From JBLNCE01 sp050260415 (GTDB lineage: Bacteria > Bacillota > UBA4882 > JAAYXC01), in contig JBLNCE010000129.1 in the NCBI GenBank assembly GCA_050260415.1, positions 1-22,828 of the forward strand: DNA of 22,828 bases, written 5' to 3'. Positions 7,417 through 14,053 of the stretch are shown one piece after another. Position 1 is the stretch's first letter. The number at the start of each line of letters is the position of its first letter. Both the position numbers and the translations under genes were made by a program. Below the pieces are notes generated by a model. It saw only the letters and a program-made list of their open reading frames with translations, ran no database searches and had not been told where the DNA came from.

Positions 7417-7480
7417 CACGGTCACCCTCTTTGGCGTTGTTCAGAACCTGAATTCTCCCGCGGAAGCGGCAAGCATTAAC

Positions 7481-7505
7481 AAAAAGGCACCCGGGGAGGG
7501 GTGCC
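7481..7505 (-). terminator. Intrinsic terminator / attenuator in the hutP-aro leader
   Basis: Minus strand: GGCACCC-CTCCCC-GGGTGCC followed directly by TTTTTG, a 7-bp perfect GC-rich stem, 6-nt loop and U-tract. It lies 64 nt upstream of the hutP-like start and downstream of a possible promoter (7538-7567). I see no promoter between the hairpin and the gene, so it would attenuate the aromatic operon. Alternatively it simply ends the upstream unit. Confidence 0.75.
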
Positions 7506-7537
7506 ACATTTTCCGTGACGGCGTCCGCCTTGTGACT

Positions 7538-7567
7538 AATCTACCACAAACCCACCGCCGATGGCAA
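7538..7567 (-). promoter_or_regulatory. Possible promoter of the hutP-aro operon
   Basis: Minus strand: TTGCCA (7562-7567), an 18-nt spacer and TAGATT (7538-7543). Transcription would start near 7531, leaving about 25 nt before the terminator hairpin, including a small GGCG-GAC-GCC hairpin. Both boxes are imperfect, though TTG..A with an 18-nt spacer and TAGA-type -10 resembles the hisD promoter in this window. Confidence 0.4.
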
Positions 7568-7586
7568 GACTTCGTTAATCCTGGAG

Positions 7587-7775
7587 CTAATAATCCTGCA
7601 GCCGCGTGCCTTCAAGGATATCCACCAGGCTATATCTGGCCCGCCACGCGGGGTCGGATAACGCTGTCTGCGCCGCGATCAGCCCGGTCAGCAACAGAAG
7701 GAGAACCACCGCCAGAAAGCTGCCGAACGGGTCCCTATCTCCTCGCATGCGTTTTTCTTTCATGCGAGGAAGCAT
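7587..7775 (-). CDS. Small single-pass membrane protein, unknown function
   Basis: A 62-codon frame with a basic N-terminus (MLPRMKEKRMRGDRDPFG), one hydrophobic segment of about 20 residues (FLAVVLLLLLTGLIAAQTAL) and a short polar tail ending in DILEGTRLQDY. This is the plan of a single-pass, N-in membrane protein. GGGAG immediately precedes the first ATG (too close). The ATGs at codons 5 and 10 are alternatives, the last preceded by no better SD. An inverted repeat CCTCGCATG / CATGCGAGG (7741-7769) spans the start region and could form a hairpin in the mRNA. The gene lies between the BaiN-type gene and the hutP leader. I cannot name a family; existence rests on the hydrophobic segment only. 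Confidence 0.4.
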   Translation of the reverse strand: MLPRMKEKRMRGDRDPFGSFLAVVLLLLLTGLIAAQTALSDPAWRARYSLVDILEGTRLQDY

Positions 7776-7844
7776 CTCCCGGACGGCTTCATTTCATTCT
7801 CGACGCCCCAGCGGCCCGGAACTTCTCACCAAGAGACATACCCC

Positions 7845-7884
7845 GTTCACCCGCTCACCCGTTCACCCGTTCACCCGTTCACCC
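7845..7884. repeat. Octamer tandem repeat (5 x 8 bp)
   Basis: Five copies of GTTCACCC (plus strand; one copy GCTCACCC), read as GGGTGAAC in the direction of transcription. The array abuts the stop codon of the BaiN-type gene (7885-7887). The last coding bases also contain a direct repeat (CTCCTCCACTCCC twice, 7888-7914), so repeat expansion has shaped the end of that gene. Confidence 0.9.
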
Positions 7885-9162
7885 CTACTCCTCCACTCCC
7901 GCTCTCCTCCACTCCCCGTACCCCCCCGCCGCCTCGCCGGCAATGAAACCCGTGCTGAAGGCAGCCTGCAGGTTGAAACCGCCGGTAAACCCGTCGACAT
8001 CCATGACTTCGCCGGCAAAATACAGCCCCTGGACAAGCCGGGAGGCCATGGTGCGCGGATCGATCTCCGCGACCGCCACGCCGCCGGCGGTAACATAGGC
8101 TTCGGTGAGGGGCCTGGCGCGCTTGACGGTGAGCGGGAGGTCTTTCATGAGTCTGCAGAGCCTGCGGCGCGCATCCCTGGTCAGCTGATGCGCGGGTTCC
8201 GCCGGCGAAATCCCGGCAAAGGCCAAGACCAACGGCGCCAACCTGGATGGGAGTAGGCCTTCGAGGGCGTTGACAGCCAGGCGCCTGCCTTTGTTGGCCA
8301 GGGCCTCCAGGACGCGGGCCTCGAGGGCCTCGCGCGGCCCAGCGGGATGTAGATCGAGATGCAGAACGACCGGCGTCTCATCGGCCGCCAGCGCGCGTAC
8401 GATGCCGCGGCTGAGCCTAAGGATCAGCGGCCCCGAGACCCCGAAATGCGTGAAAAGCATCTCGCCCGTTTCGGAGGCATTCTTCCTCCGCCCGGCGAAG
8501 ACAGCCGCCCCTACGCGGGGGAGGGCGAGCCCCTGCAGATCCCTCGTCCAGGGCTCAACCGTCTCCAGCGGTACCAAGGATGGTAGGGGCGTGACGATCC
8601 GATGCCCGGCGGAGGCGGCCAAGCGATACCCGTCACCGGTCGAGCCCGTCTGGGGGTATGACATCCCACCAGTGGCGATGACCACCGCCTTGCCCCGCAT
8701 GATCCCGGAAGTGCTTCGCACCCCGGATACGTGCTGCTCCTCCCGTATCAGTTCGGCAACGTCGATGCCCGTCCTGATTGATACTCCAGCCCGCGCGAGG
8801 GCGCCGCGCAGGCTATCGAGCACGTCTTGCGCCCGGTCGCCGGCGGGAAAGACCCTGCCGTCCGCCTCGATCCTGGTTGACAGACCGAGGTCGCCGAGAT
8901 AGCGGATAAGCGCCTCCGGCCCAAAACGGCTGAAGGCGCCATAAAGAAAACGCCCGTTGCCGGGCATGTTGGCGATTAACGACTCAAGCCCGGCCTGGTT
9001 GGAAAGGTTGCACCGCCCATTGCCGGTCAGCAGCAGTTTACGCCCCAGGTCGCGATTCTTTTCGAGCAAGACCACCCGGGCTCCCGTCCGCGCCGCGGCC
9101 AGAGCGGCCATGATGCCCGCCGGACCTCCGCCCACAACGAGCACGGGCCCCGAGGCGTTCAA
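7885..9162 (-). CDS. FAD-dependent oxidoreductase, BaiN / HI0933 (YhiN) family
   Basis: A 425 aa flavoprotein. The N-terminal dinucleotide-binding motif VLVVGGGPAGIMAAL is followed by LLEKNRDLGRKLLLTGNGRCNLSN, characteristic of the HI0933 family. ATGGMSYPQTGSTGDGY, TGEMLFTHFGVSGPLIL, and the C-terminal GLYFAGEVMDVDGFTGGFN (FAD site) complete the pattern. The family includes BaiN, implicated in bile-acid metabolism, but most members have no known substrate. The TTG start at 9162 overlaps the patatin stop (TTGA), with AGGTGA 7 nt upstream, and the FAD motif follows within ten residues. A GTG/ATG frame starting at 9276 would add 38 low-complexity residues inside the patatin gene and is rejected. 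The last residues (GEWRRAGVEE) are encoded by simple repeats and are probably not conserved. Confidence 0.88.
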   Translation of the reverse strand: MNASGPVLVVGGGPAGIMAALAAARTGARVVLLEKNRDLGRKLLLTGNGRCNLSNQAGLESLIANMPGNGRFLYGAFSRFGPEALIRYLGDLGLSTRIEADGRVFPAGDRAQDVLDSLRGALARAGVSIRTGIDVAELIREEQHVSGVRSTSGIMRGKAVVIATGGMSYPQTGSTGDGYRLAASAGHRIVTPLPSLVPLETVEPWTRDLQGLALPRVGAAVFAGRRKNASETGEMLFTHFGVSGPLILRLSRGIVRALAADETPVVLHLDLHPAGPREALEARVLEALANKGRRLAVNALEGLLPSRLAPLVLAFAGISPAEPAHQLTRDARRRLCRLMKDLPLTVKRARPLTEAYVTAGGVAVAEIDPRTMASRLVQGLYFAGEVMDVDGFTGGFNLQAAFSTGFIAGEAAGGYGEWRRAGVEE

Positions 9163-9938
9163 GCCCCTTTCACCTGTTTGGCCAGCTTCCACAGTTCGGG
9201 CAGAGCCTCCTCCGCCGCGCGCCGTCCCAGCGCCACGCATTCCCCGGCCTGATCGAAACGGGCGGAGCTGACGCAACCGACTTCCGGGCGGATGACGTAG
9301 TCCGCCTGAGCGACTTGGTGACGATCGAGTTCCGAACCCATGATCTGCACCACTCTGGTCAACACATCCACGACATGCCTAGCCCGTCTGGTTTGAAAGT
9401 CGAAGCCGACATCCACCGCCACCACCGTTGCGCCCATTTCCCGCGCGATCTCAACTGGAACACCGGCCACCACCGCGCCGTCGACCAATGTTCTCCCCTC
9501 GACCACCCACGGCGCGAAGAATCCCGGTACGGAGATGCTGGCCCGCAGCGCGGTCGCGAGCGGGCCTTCGCGCAGGACCACGGAAGTCCCCCGCTCAAGG
9601 TCGGTGGCCACCACCCAGACGGGCAGGGTTAATTCCGCGAAAGTCCTTCCTTTTGTCAGCAATTCCAGCATGGTGAACGCGCGTTCGCCGCCGCTGAAAC
9701 CGAGGCCCTTGAAGCTCAGGTCTAGGAGTTCCTCCCAGGGAAAAGCGACCGTAAACTCCTCGAGCCGTTTCAGGTCGGTTCCGACCCCGTATAACGCCGC
9801 CACGACCGCTCCCATGCTGGTACCGACCAGCCCCGCCAGGGGAACCCGAGCCTTCGTCAAGACCTGGAGGACCCCCAGATGCGCGAGGCCACGCGCCCCC
9901 CCGCCGCCGAGAGCGAGGACGAGTCCCTGCGCCGCCAC
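9159..9938 (-). CDS. Patatin-like phospholipase (RssA/YchK type)
   Basis: A 259 aa lipid acyl hydrolase of the bacterial patatin family. The oxyanion-hole motif GGGGARG (11-17), nucleophile elbow GTSMG with Ser41, and DGA with Asp153 form the Ser-Asp dyad site. No signal peptide or membrane segment is evident, so action at the inner face of the membrane is likely; the natural substrate is unknown. The GTG at 9938 is chosen because GGGGGTGA precedes it at 4 nt and the protein then begins MAAQGLVLALGG as in relatives. A GTG at 9977 would add 13 residues. It follows hisI by 84 nt and overlaps the flavoprotein gene, so it is probably at the tail of the histidine transcript, without an obvious functional tie. 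Confidence 0.9.
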   Translation of the reverse strand: MAAQGLVLALGGGGARGLAHLGVLQVLTKARVPLAGLVGTSMGAVVAALYGVGTDLKRLEEFTVAFPWEELLDLSFKGLGFSGGERAFTMLELLTKGRTFAELTLPVWVVATDLERGTSVVLREGPLATALRASISVPGFFAPWVVEGRTLVDGAVVAGVPVEIAREMGATVVAVDVGFDFQTRRARHVVDVLTRVVQIMGSELDRHQVAQADYVIRPEVGCVSSARFDQAGECVALGRRAAEEALPELWKLAKQVKGA

Positions 9939-10022
9939 GTGGTCACCCCCCGCGAACAATGCCATCAAGTGCGGCACCTTGCGTTTTGTGCGAGTAAGGA
10001 TCGCGACCCCAATACCGGTTTT

Positions 10023-10364
10023 CTATGACCGTTCCTGACCGTCATCCTCCAGGAGCGGGCGGGTAAAGCAGGTGTATGTCCCCTCGTGGCAAGCCGCGCC
10101 CACTTGCTCCACCTTTATCAGCAGCGTATCCTGGTCGCAATCCGTGTCTATGCTTCGGACGTACTGGGCATGACCCGAGGTCTCGCCTTTAACCCACAGT
10201 TTTTGCCTGCTCCGGCTGAAAAAGCAGGTGCGGCCCGTTTTCATCGTGATGCGCAGGGACTCCTCGTTCATATAAGCCACCATGAGCACCGCGCCGGTCT
10301 TGACATCCTGGATTACCGCCGGGATCAATCCGCGTTCATCATATTTCAACTGTACAGGGTTCAT
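10023..10364 (-). CDS. hisI: Phosphoribosyl-AMP cyclohydrolase
   Basis: Opens the adenine ring of phosphoribosyl-AMP, the third step of histidine synthesis. The 113 aa protein shows AVIQDVKTGAVLMVAYMN, TGRTCFFSRSRQKLWVKGE, and the zinc/magnesium-binding C-terminal part with DTDCDQDTLL and GAACHEGTYTCF. It is the stand-alone cyclohydrolase: the HisE pyrophosphohydrolase domain that is often fused in HisIE is missing and no hisE follows. The ATG at 10364 with GAGGAGAGA upstream fits the family's N-terminus. A GTG at 10391, overlapping the hisF stop by 4 nt, would add nine residues and is possible given the overlap habit of this operon. Confidence 0.93.
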   Translation of the reverse strand: MNPVQLKYDERGLIPAVIQDVKTGAVLMVAYMNEESLRITMKTGRTCFFSRSRQKLWVKGETSGHAQYVRSIDTDCDQDTLLIKVEQVGAACHEGTYTCFTRPLLEDDGQERS

Positions 10365-10387
10365 CGTCTCTCTCTCCTCACTGATCG

Positions 10388-11170
10388 TCACGCCGGGCTA
10401 ACCGGCGTGCGCGGGAATCGAACGGGCACTCCGTGGGCCGCCAGGAAATCCTTGACCGCACCCACGCTATGCTGGCGATAGTGGAAGATGGAAGCGGCGA
10501 GTACCGCATCGGCGCGGCCTTCGGTCAGAGCGGCCAAGACGTGCGCCGGTTCGCCCGCTCCTCCCGAGGCGATGACGGGGACCGGCACCCGGGTGGATAC
10601 GGCGGCAAGCAACGCGCAATCATAGCCAGTTTGCGCGCCGTCCTGATCCATGCTGGTCAATAGGATCTCCCCGGCGCCAAGGGACACTCCCCTCTCGGCC
10701 CAGGCCACGGCGTCCAAACCGGTGGGCTGCCTGCCACCGTGGGTATATACCTCCCAGCCGCCTCCCGGCCGTGCCTTGGCGTCGATCGCGAGAACCACAC
10801 ATTGGCGGCCGAAGAGCGCGGCGCACTTCTTAATGAGTTCGGGGTCGCGGACAGCCGCGGTGTTCAAGGAGACCTTGTCCGCTCCGGCGCGAAGAATGGC
10901 GCGCATCTCATCGACGCTGGCGATACCGCCGCCTACGGTGAACGGAATGAATACGCTCTCGGCGACGCGGGCCGCGAGTTCCGCCGCAATGCCCCGGCGT
11001 TCGTGCGAGGCGGTTATATCCAAAAAAACCAGTTCATCGGCGCCTTCCGCGTCGTAATACGCGGCCAGTTCCACCGGATCGCCCGCGTCGCGCAGATTCA
11101 AGAACGAAGTGCCTTTGACCACGCGTCCATCACATATGTCGAGGCAAGGAATAACGCGTTTGGCCAACAT
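10388..11170 (-). CDS. hisF: Imidazole glycerol phosphate synthase, cyclase subunit
   Basis: A (beta/alpha)8 barrel of 260 aa that, with the glutaminase HisH, converts PRFAR to imidazole glycerol phosphate and AICAR. The catalytic pair is present: Asp11 in KRVIPCLDICDGRVVKG and Asp130 in VVLAIDAKA. Phosphate-binding motifs FTVGGGI and VIASGGAGE are intact. The ATG at 11170 is chosen as the canonical MLAKRVIPCLD start; a GTG at 11179 would add three residues. Its product shares ancestry with HisA, but the D11/D130 positions and CLDICDGRVVKG identify HisF. Upstream, instead of hisA, lies about 200 bp carrying apparent hisA fragments. hisI follows immediately. Confidence 0.96.
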   Translation of the reverse strand: MLAKRVIPCLDICDGRVVKGTSFLNLRDAGDPVELAAYYDAEGADELVFLDITASHERRGIAAELAARVAESVFIPFTVGGGIASVDEMRAILRAGADKVSLNTAAVRDPELIKKCAALFGRQCVVLAIDAKARPGGGWEVYTHGGRQPTGLDAVAWAERGVSLGAGEILLTSMDQDGAQTGYDCALLAAVSTRVPVPVIASGGAGEPAHVLAALTEGRADAVLAASIFHYRQHSVGAVKDFLAAHGVPVRFPRTPVSPA

Positions 11171-11199
11171 GTGCCCCACCCCCCCAGCCGGGATCTCAT

Positions 11200-11377
11200 C
11201 TATGGGACGGCTTGCCGCGGATCGAGGCGGACCCCATGGAGAGCTTTGCCGGCGACGGCCGGGAGCACCGACGCGCGCAGGTCGTGGTTAAGCCCGCCAA
11301 ACTCGGCCCCTCCGGCCTGCCATCCCGGGCTCTATCGGTGTGTTTCAATACCCGCGGCCCAAGATCGTGCGCATCAT
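11200..11377 (-). pseudogene. hisA: Remnant of hisA (ProFAR isomerase), 5' part missing and frameshifted
   Basis: This occupies the place normally held by a gene of about 730 bp. In one minus-strand frame, about 11351-11289 reads VLKHTDRARDGRPEGPSLAGL, which matches the conserved HisA pattern around residues 165-185 (TDI.RDG...GPNL..L). In another frame, 11300-11200 reads HDLRASVLPAVAGKALHGVRLDPRQAVP (split here at 20 residues: HDLRASVLPAVAGKAL then HGVRLDPRQAVP), matching the HisA C-terminus (DL..L...GVIVGKALYEGRLDL.EAL) before a TAG stop. The IPVIASGGV segment that should lie between is gone, implying an internal deletion with frameshift, and about the first 150 codons are absent. An ATG overlaps the hisH stop (ATGA, 11374-11377) as an intact hisA start would, but that frame stops after ten codons. 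The alignment is by eye; a true HisA may be encoded elsewhere. Confidence 0.65.
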
Positions 11378-11985
11378 AATACCTCGCAAAACCTGCGCAG
11401 CAACTCCAAGCCGACCGCGCCGCTCTTTTCGGGATGGAACTGGACCGCCAGGACGTTGTCGCGCGCCAGCGCGGCGGCAAAGGTTCGGCCGTAGTCGGTC
11501 TCCGCCGCGACCAAGCGTTCGTCGTCCGGATCGACGTAGTATGAATGCACGAAGTAGACATACTGTCCGTCGGCCTGCGCCAGGACGGGGTGTCCTGATT
11601 TGACGGACAAGTTGTTCCAACCGATCTGCGGGACCTTGCCCGGACCAGGCAGCAACCGGGTCGTGCCCGCAAAGATCCCAAGCCCGAGCGGCCTTGTGCC
11701 ATCGGGTGCAAGCTCTTCGCTGTCTTCCATGAGCAACTGCAAGCCAAGACAGATGCCCAGGGTAGGTCGGCCGGCGGATATATGCGCCAGGATCGGTTCC
11801 ACCAGTCCCAATGCGGTCAGACTGGCCATGGCCGCCGCGAAGGCACCCACGCCCGGAAGAATGAGCCTATCCGCCCTGGCAATCCGTCTGGCGTCGCTCG
11901 TAACCTCGGCGGGGTGACCGATCGCCGCCAGGGCCCGCTGCACGCTGGCCAAGTTCCCCGCGCGATAATCCACGATCGCCGTCAC
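11374..11985 (-). CDS. hisH: Imidazole glycerol phosphate synthase, glutaminase subunit
   Basis: Class I glutamine amidotransferase (203 aa) that feeds ammonia to HisF. The triad is complete: Cys79 in GICLGLQLL, His184 and Glu186 in FHPEKS. PGVGAF and GWNNL are also typical. The GTG start at 11985 overlaps the hisB stop by 4 nt (GTGA), and the C-terminus is of normal length, so the damage to the following hisA did not reach into hisH. HisH and HisF remain in the same transcript although hisA between them is lost, consistent with the need to make both subunits together. Confidence 0.96.
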   Translation of the reverse strand: MTAIVDYRAGNLASVQRALAAIGHPAEVTSDARRIARADRLILPGVGAFAAAMASLTALGLVEPILAHISAGRPTLGICLGLQLLMEDSEELAPDGTRPLGLGIFAGTTRLLPGPGKVPQIGWNNLSVKSGHPVLAQADGQYVYFVHSYYVDPDDERLVAAETDYGRTFAAALARDNVLAVQFHPEKSGAVGLELLRRFCEVL

Positions 11986-12572
11986 CCAAGCACCCCCTTG
12001 GTCGAGGGAATGCCCGCTTGGCGGGGATCAAGCGCCAGCGCCGCGCGCAAAGCGCGCGCCACGGCCTTGAAACAAGCCTCCAGGCAGTGGTGGGTGTTGC
12101 CCCCGGAGAGCAGCCGCAGATGCAGGTTGAGTCCCGCGTTATTGGCCAGCGCGCGCATGAATTCCAGCGCCAGTTCCGGTTCAAATTCCCCGCAGCGCCC
12201 GGGACCCAAGTCGACCTGATACGATAGATACGCCCGGCCGCCGAGATCCACCGCGGCTTGGGCGAGCGCCTCATCCATCGGCACCAACGCCCAACCGTAC
12301 CTGGTCAGTCCGCGTCCGTCGCCGAGCGCTTCTCGAAGTGCTCGCCCGAGCGCGATGCCCACGTCCTCCACGAGGTGGTGCCCGTCCACCTGAAGGTCTC
12401 CCCGTGCCGCGACGGTAAGATCGATCAGACTATGCTTTGCCAGCAACCTGAGCATATGATCGAAAAAACCCAGACCCGTATCGACCTTGGCGTCGCCGTT
12501 ACCGTCGAGCTCGATCAGGATCTCGACGGCGGTTTCCTCCGTTTGCCGGGTGACCCTCGCCTGCCTGCTCAT
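11982..12572 (-). CDS. hisB: Imidazoleglycerol-phosphate dehydratase
   Basis: Dehydrates imidazole glycerol phosphate to imidazole-acetol phosphate. The 196 aa monofunctional enzyme has the metal-binding motifs GFFDHMLRLLAKHS, DGHHLVEDVGI and, near the C-terminus, GGNTHHCLEACFKAVARAL. No histidinol-phosphatase domain is fused, as usual outside enterobacteria. The ATG start overlaps the hisD stop (ATGA) and its stop overlaps the hisH start (GTGA), so three genes are linked by 4-nt overlaps. Confidence 0.96.
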   Translation of the reverse strand: MSRQARVTRQTEETAVEILIELDGNGDAKVDTGLGFFDHMLRLLAKHSLIDLTVAARGDLQVDGHHLVEDVGIALGRALREALGDGRGLTRYGWALVPMDEALAQAAVDLGGRAYLSYQVDLGPGRCGEFEPELALEFMRALANNAGLNLHLRLLSGGNTHHCLEACFKAVARALRAALALDPRQAGIPSTKGVLG

Positions 12573-13891
12573 GCTCCTTCCCCCTCAAGCCTGCGCAGGA
12601 GGGATAGGGCGTGAGCCGTCAGCCCTTCCTCCTCGGCTAATCTCACGGCGAACGGCCCGTCCGCCGCAAAACCCCGGCGTGAATAACTGACCAGACTCAG
12701 GCGCCGCAGGAAGTCGTCGACGCCCAGACCGGAAGTGAAGCGGGCGGTGCCGTTGGTCGGCAGCACATGGTTGGTGCCCGCGACGTAATCCCCCAAAGCC
12801 TCGGGCGAATAAGGCCCGATGAAGACGGCGCCCGCCTTGCGCACTCGCGCCGCCAGCGCCAAGGGTTCGGCGACGATGAGTTCCAGATGCTCCGGCGCAA
12901 GCTGCTCCGAGAGCATCAGGGCCTCCTCCAGATCCCGGGTGATCACCGCGCCTCCGTGCGTTGCCAGGCTCGCGCGCGCGGTGGAGGCACGCGACAACCC
13001 CGCCAGAGCCGCGTCGATCTCCCGCGTCACGGCCGCGGCCAGCGCTCGTCCGGGTGTCAGGAGAATGGCTCCGGCGCACGTGTCGTGCTCCGCCTGCGCC
13101 AGGAGATCCGCCGCCACGCAGCGTGGGTCGGCCGTCTCGTCGGCGATGATCGCCACCTCGCTCGGGCCGGCCAGCATATCGAGACCGACCCGGCCAAAAA
13201 CTTGGCGTTTGGCTTCGGTGACATACTTGTTGCCTGGGCCGACGACCTTGTCGACCGGCGCGATGGATTCGGTCCCGTATGCAAGGGCCGCGATGGCTTG
13301 CGCGCCGCCGATCCGGTAGACTTCATCGACGCCCAGGCAGTCGAGCGCGCAGAGCAACCCCGGCGCCAGCGAGCCATCGGAACGCGGCGGGGAACAGACG
13401 GCAATGGAAGATACGCCCGCGATCTGCGCGGGAATGACGTTCATGAGCACGGAGGAGATGAGGGGTGTGGCGCCGGCGGCGCCCCCAGGCACGTAAGCGC
13501 CGATGCGCGCCATAGGGAGGTAGCGATATGCCAGAAAACCGCCGTCGGGGTCCATCTGGAGCAGGTCCTGGCGGCGCTGGCGCTCGTGAAACCGCCTTAT
13601 ATTATCCGCCGCGCGGCCAATGGCCTCTCTGAGCGCCGGTTCGGCCTGGGCCGTTCCCGCTCTGATCTCGGCCGCGGGCACGCGCAGGCGTTCCCGGGCG
13701 AGCGCCACCCTGTCAAAATCACGTGTAAACGCGACCAGGGCCGCGTCGCCGTCGGCACGCACCCGATCAATGACGGCGCGTACTTGCCCGCTTAGCTGGT
13801 CCCCCGCGTCTCCCGGCAGCAGCCGCCGGCGGTCCAGGAGGGCCGCGATGGCCGCATCGTCCGTTCCGGTGGTCAAGATCCGCCAATCCAT
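12569..13891 (-). CDS. hisD: Histidinol dehydrogenase
   Basis: Catalyses the last two oxidations from histidinol to histidine with NAD and zinc. The 440 aa length is normal. Conserved segments include YVPGGAAGATPLISSVLMN, RIGGAQAIAALAYGTESI, KVVGPGNKYVTEAKRQV, DMLAGPSEV, LAQAEHD, the catalytic Glu-His in QLAPEHLEL, and AGTNHVLPTNGTARFTSGL. The ATG has a strong SD, GGAGG at 7 nt. It is the first gene of the operon: a promoter lies about 80-110 bp upstream, and the usual hisZ and hisG are absent. The SD region can be drawn into a hairpin (13894-13939), a possible control of translation. Confidence 0.97.
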   Translation of the reverse strand: MDWRILTTGTDDAAIAALLDRRRLLPGDAGDQLSGQVRAVIDRVRADGDAALVAFTRDFDRVALARERLRVPAAEIRAGTAQAEPALREAIGRAADNIRRFHERQRRQDLLQMDPDGGFLAYRYLPMARIGAYVPGGAAGATPLISSVLMNVIPAQIAGVSSIAVCSPPRSDGSLAPGLLCALDCLGVDEVYRIGGAQAIAALAYGTESIAPVDKVVGPGNKYVTEAKRQVFGRVGLDMLAGPSEVAIIADETADPRCVAADLLAQAEHDTCAGAILLTPGRALAAAVTREIDAALAGLSRASTARASLATHGGAVITRDLEEALMLSEQLAPEHLELIVAEPLALAARVRKAGAVFIGPYSPEALGDYVAGTNHVLPTNGTARFTSGLGVDDFLRRLSLVSYSRRGFAADGPFAVRLAEEEGLTAHALSLLRRLEGEGA

Positions 13892-13893
13892 TT

Positions 13894-13939
13894 GGTATCC
13901 TCCATAGATGGCTCTTCTACGATAAATGGCTTTGATACC
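13894..13939 (-). promoter_or_regulatory. Hairpin over the hisD ribosome-binding site
   Basis: In the leader RNA GGUAUC pairs with GAUACC (6 bp) and, inside it, CCAU with AUGG (4 bp), around a 20-nt loop. The downstream strand AUGGAGGAUACC contains the hisD SD, so the fold would partly hide it. The inverted repeats are seen directly; a regulatory role is inferred and the stem is modest. Confidence 0.4.
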
Positions 13940-13974
13940 GGCCTATTTCCAAAGCGGTCTGGCAGGTTAGGAAT

Positions 13975-14004
13975 ACTCTACCACAGCGCCAAAGCTTGTG
14001 TCAA
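13975..14004 (-). promoter_or_regulatory. Promoter of the histidine operon
   Basis: Minus strand: perfect -35 TTGACA (13999-14004), an 18-nt spacer and -10 TAGAGT (13975-13980). The leader would be about 75 nt. The -35 begins directly after the T-run of the terminator at 14010-14030, so the two transcription units are packed tightly. Confidence 0.65.
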
Positions 14005-14009
14005 GAAAA

Positions 14010-14030
14010 GAGCCCCCTTTTGGGGGGCTC
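14010..14030 (-). terminator. Intrinsic terminator of the SLH-protein gene
   Basis: Minus strand: GAGCCCCCC-AAAA-GGGGGCTC followed by TTTTCTTG. A strong GC stem of about 8 bp with T-run, 23 bp after the SLH gene stop. Confidence 0.9.
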
Positions 14031-14053
14031 TATCATCTCCGGGAGATTCTCGC

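Noticed and set aside
7426..7586. T-box riboswitch upstream of the aromatic operon
   Set aside because: GTGGCACC in the terminator arm loosely resembles a T-box, but the leader is too short and shows no Stem I, specifier loop or AGGGUGGNACCGCG element.
9163..9276. Longer N-terminus of the BaiN-type flavoprotein (38 extra residues)
   Set aside because: It lies wholly inside the patatin gene, is low-complexity Gly/Arg/Ala, and a TTG with a good SD directly precedes the FAD motif.
11196..11747. A 183-codon minus-strand frame over hisH and the hisA gap
   Set aside because: Most of it is the alternative frame of hisH; only its last part carries the HisA-like fragment and is described as a pseudogene.
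12767..13795. A 342-codon plus-strand open frame
   Set aside because: Antisense to hisD, whose motifs are complete.
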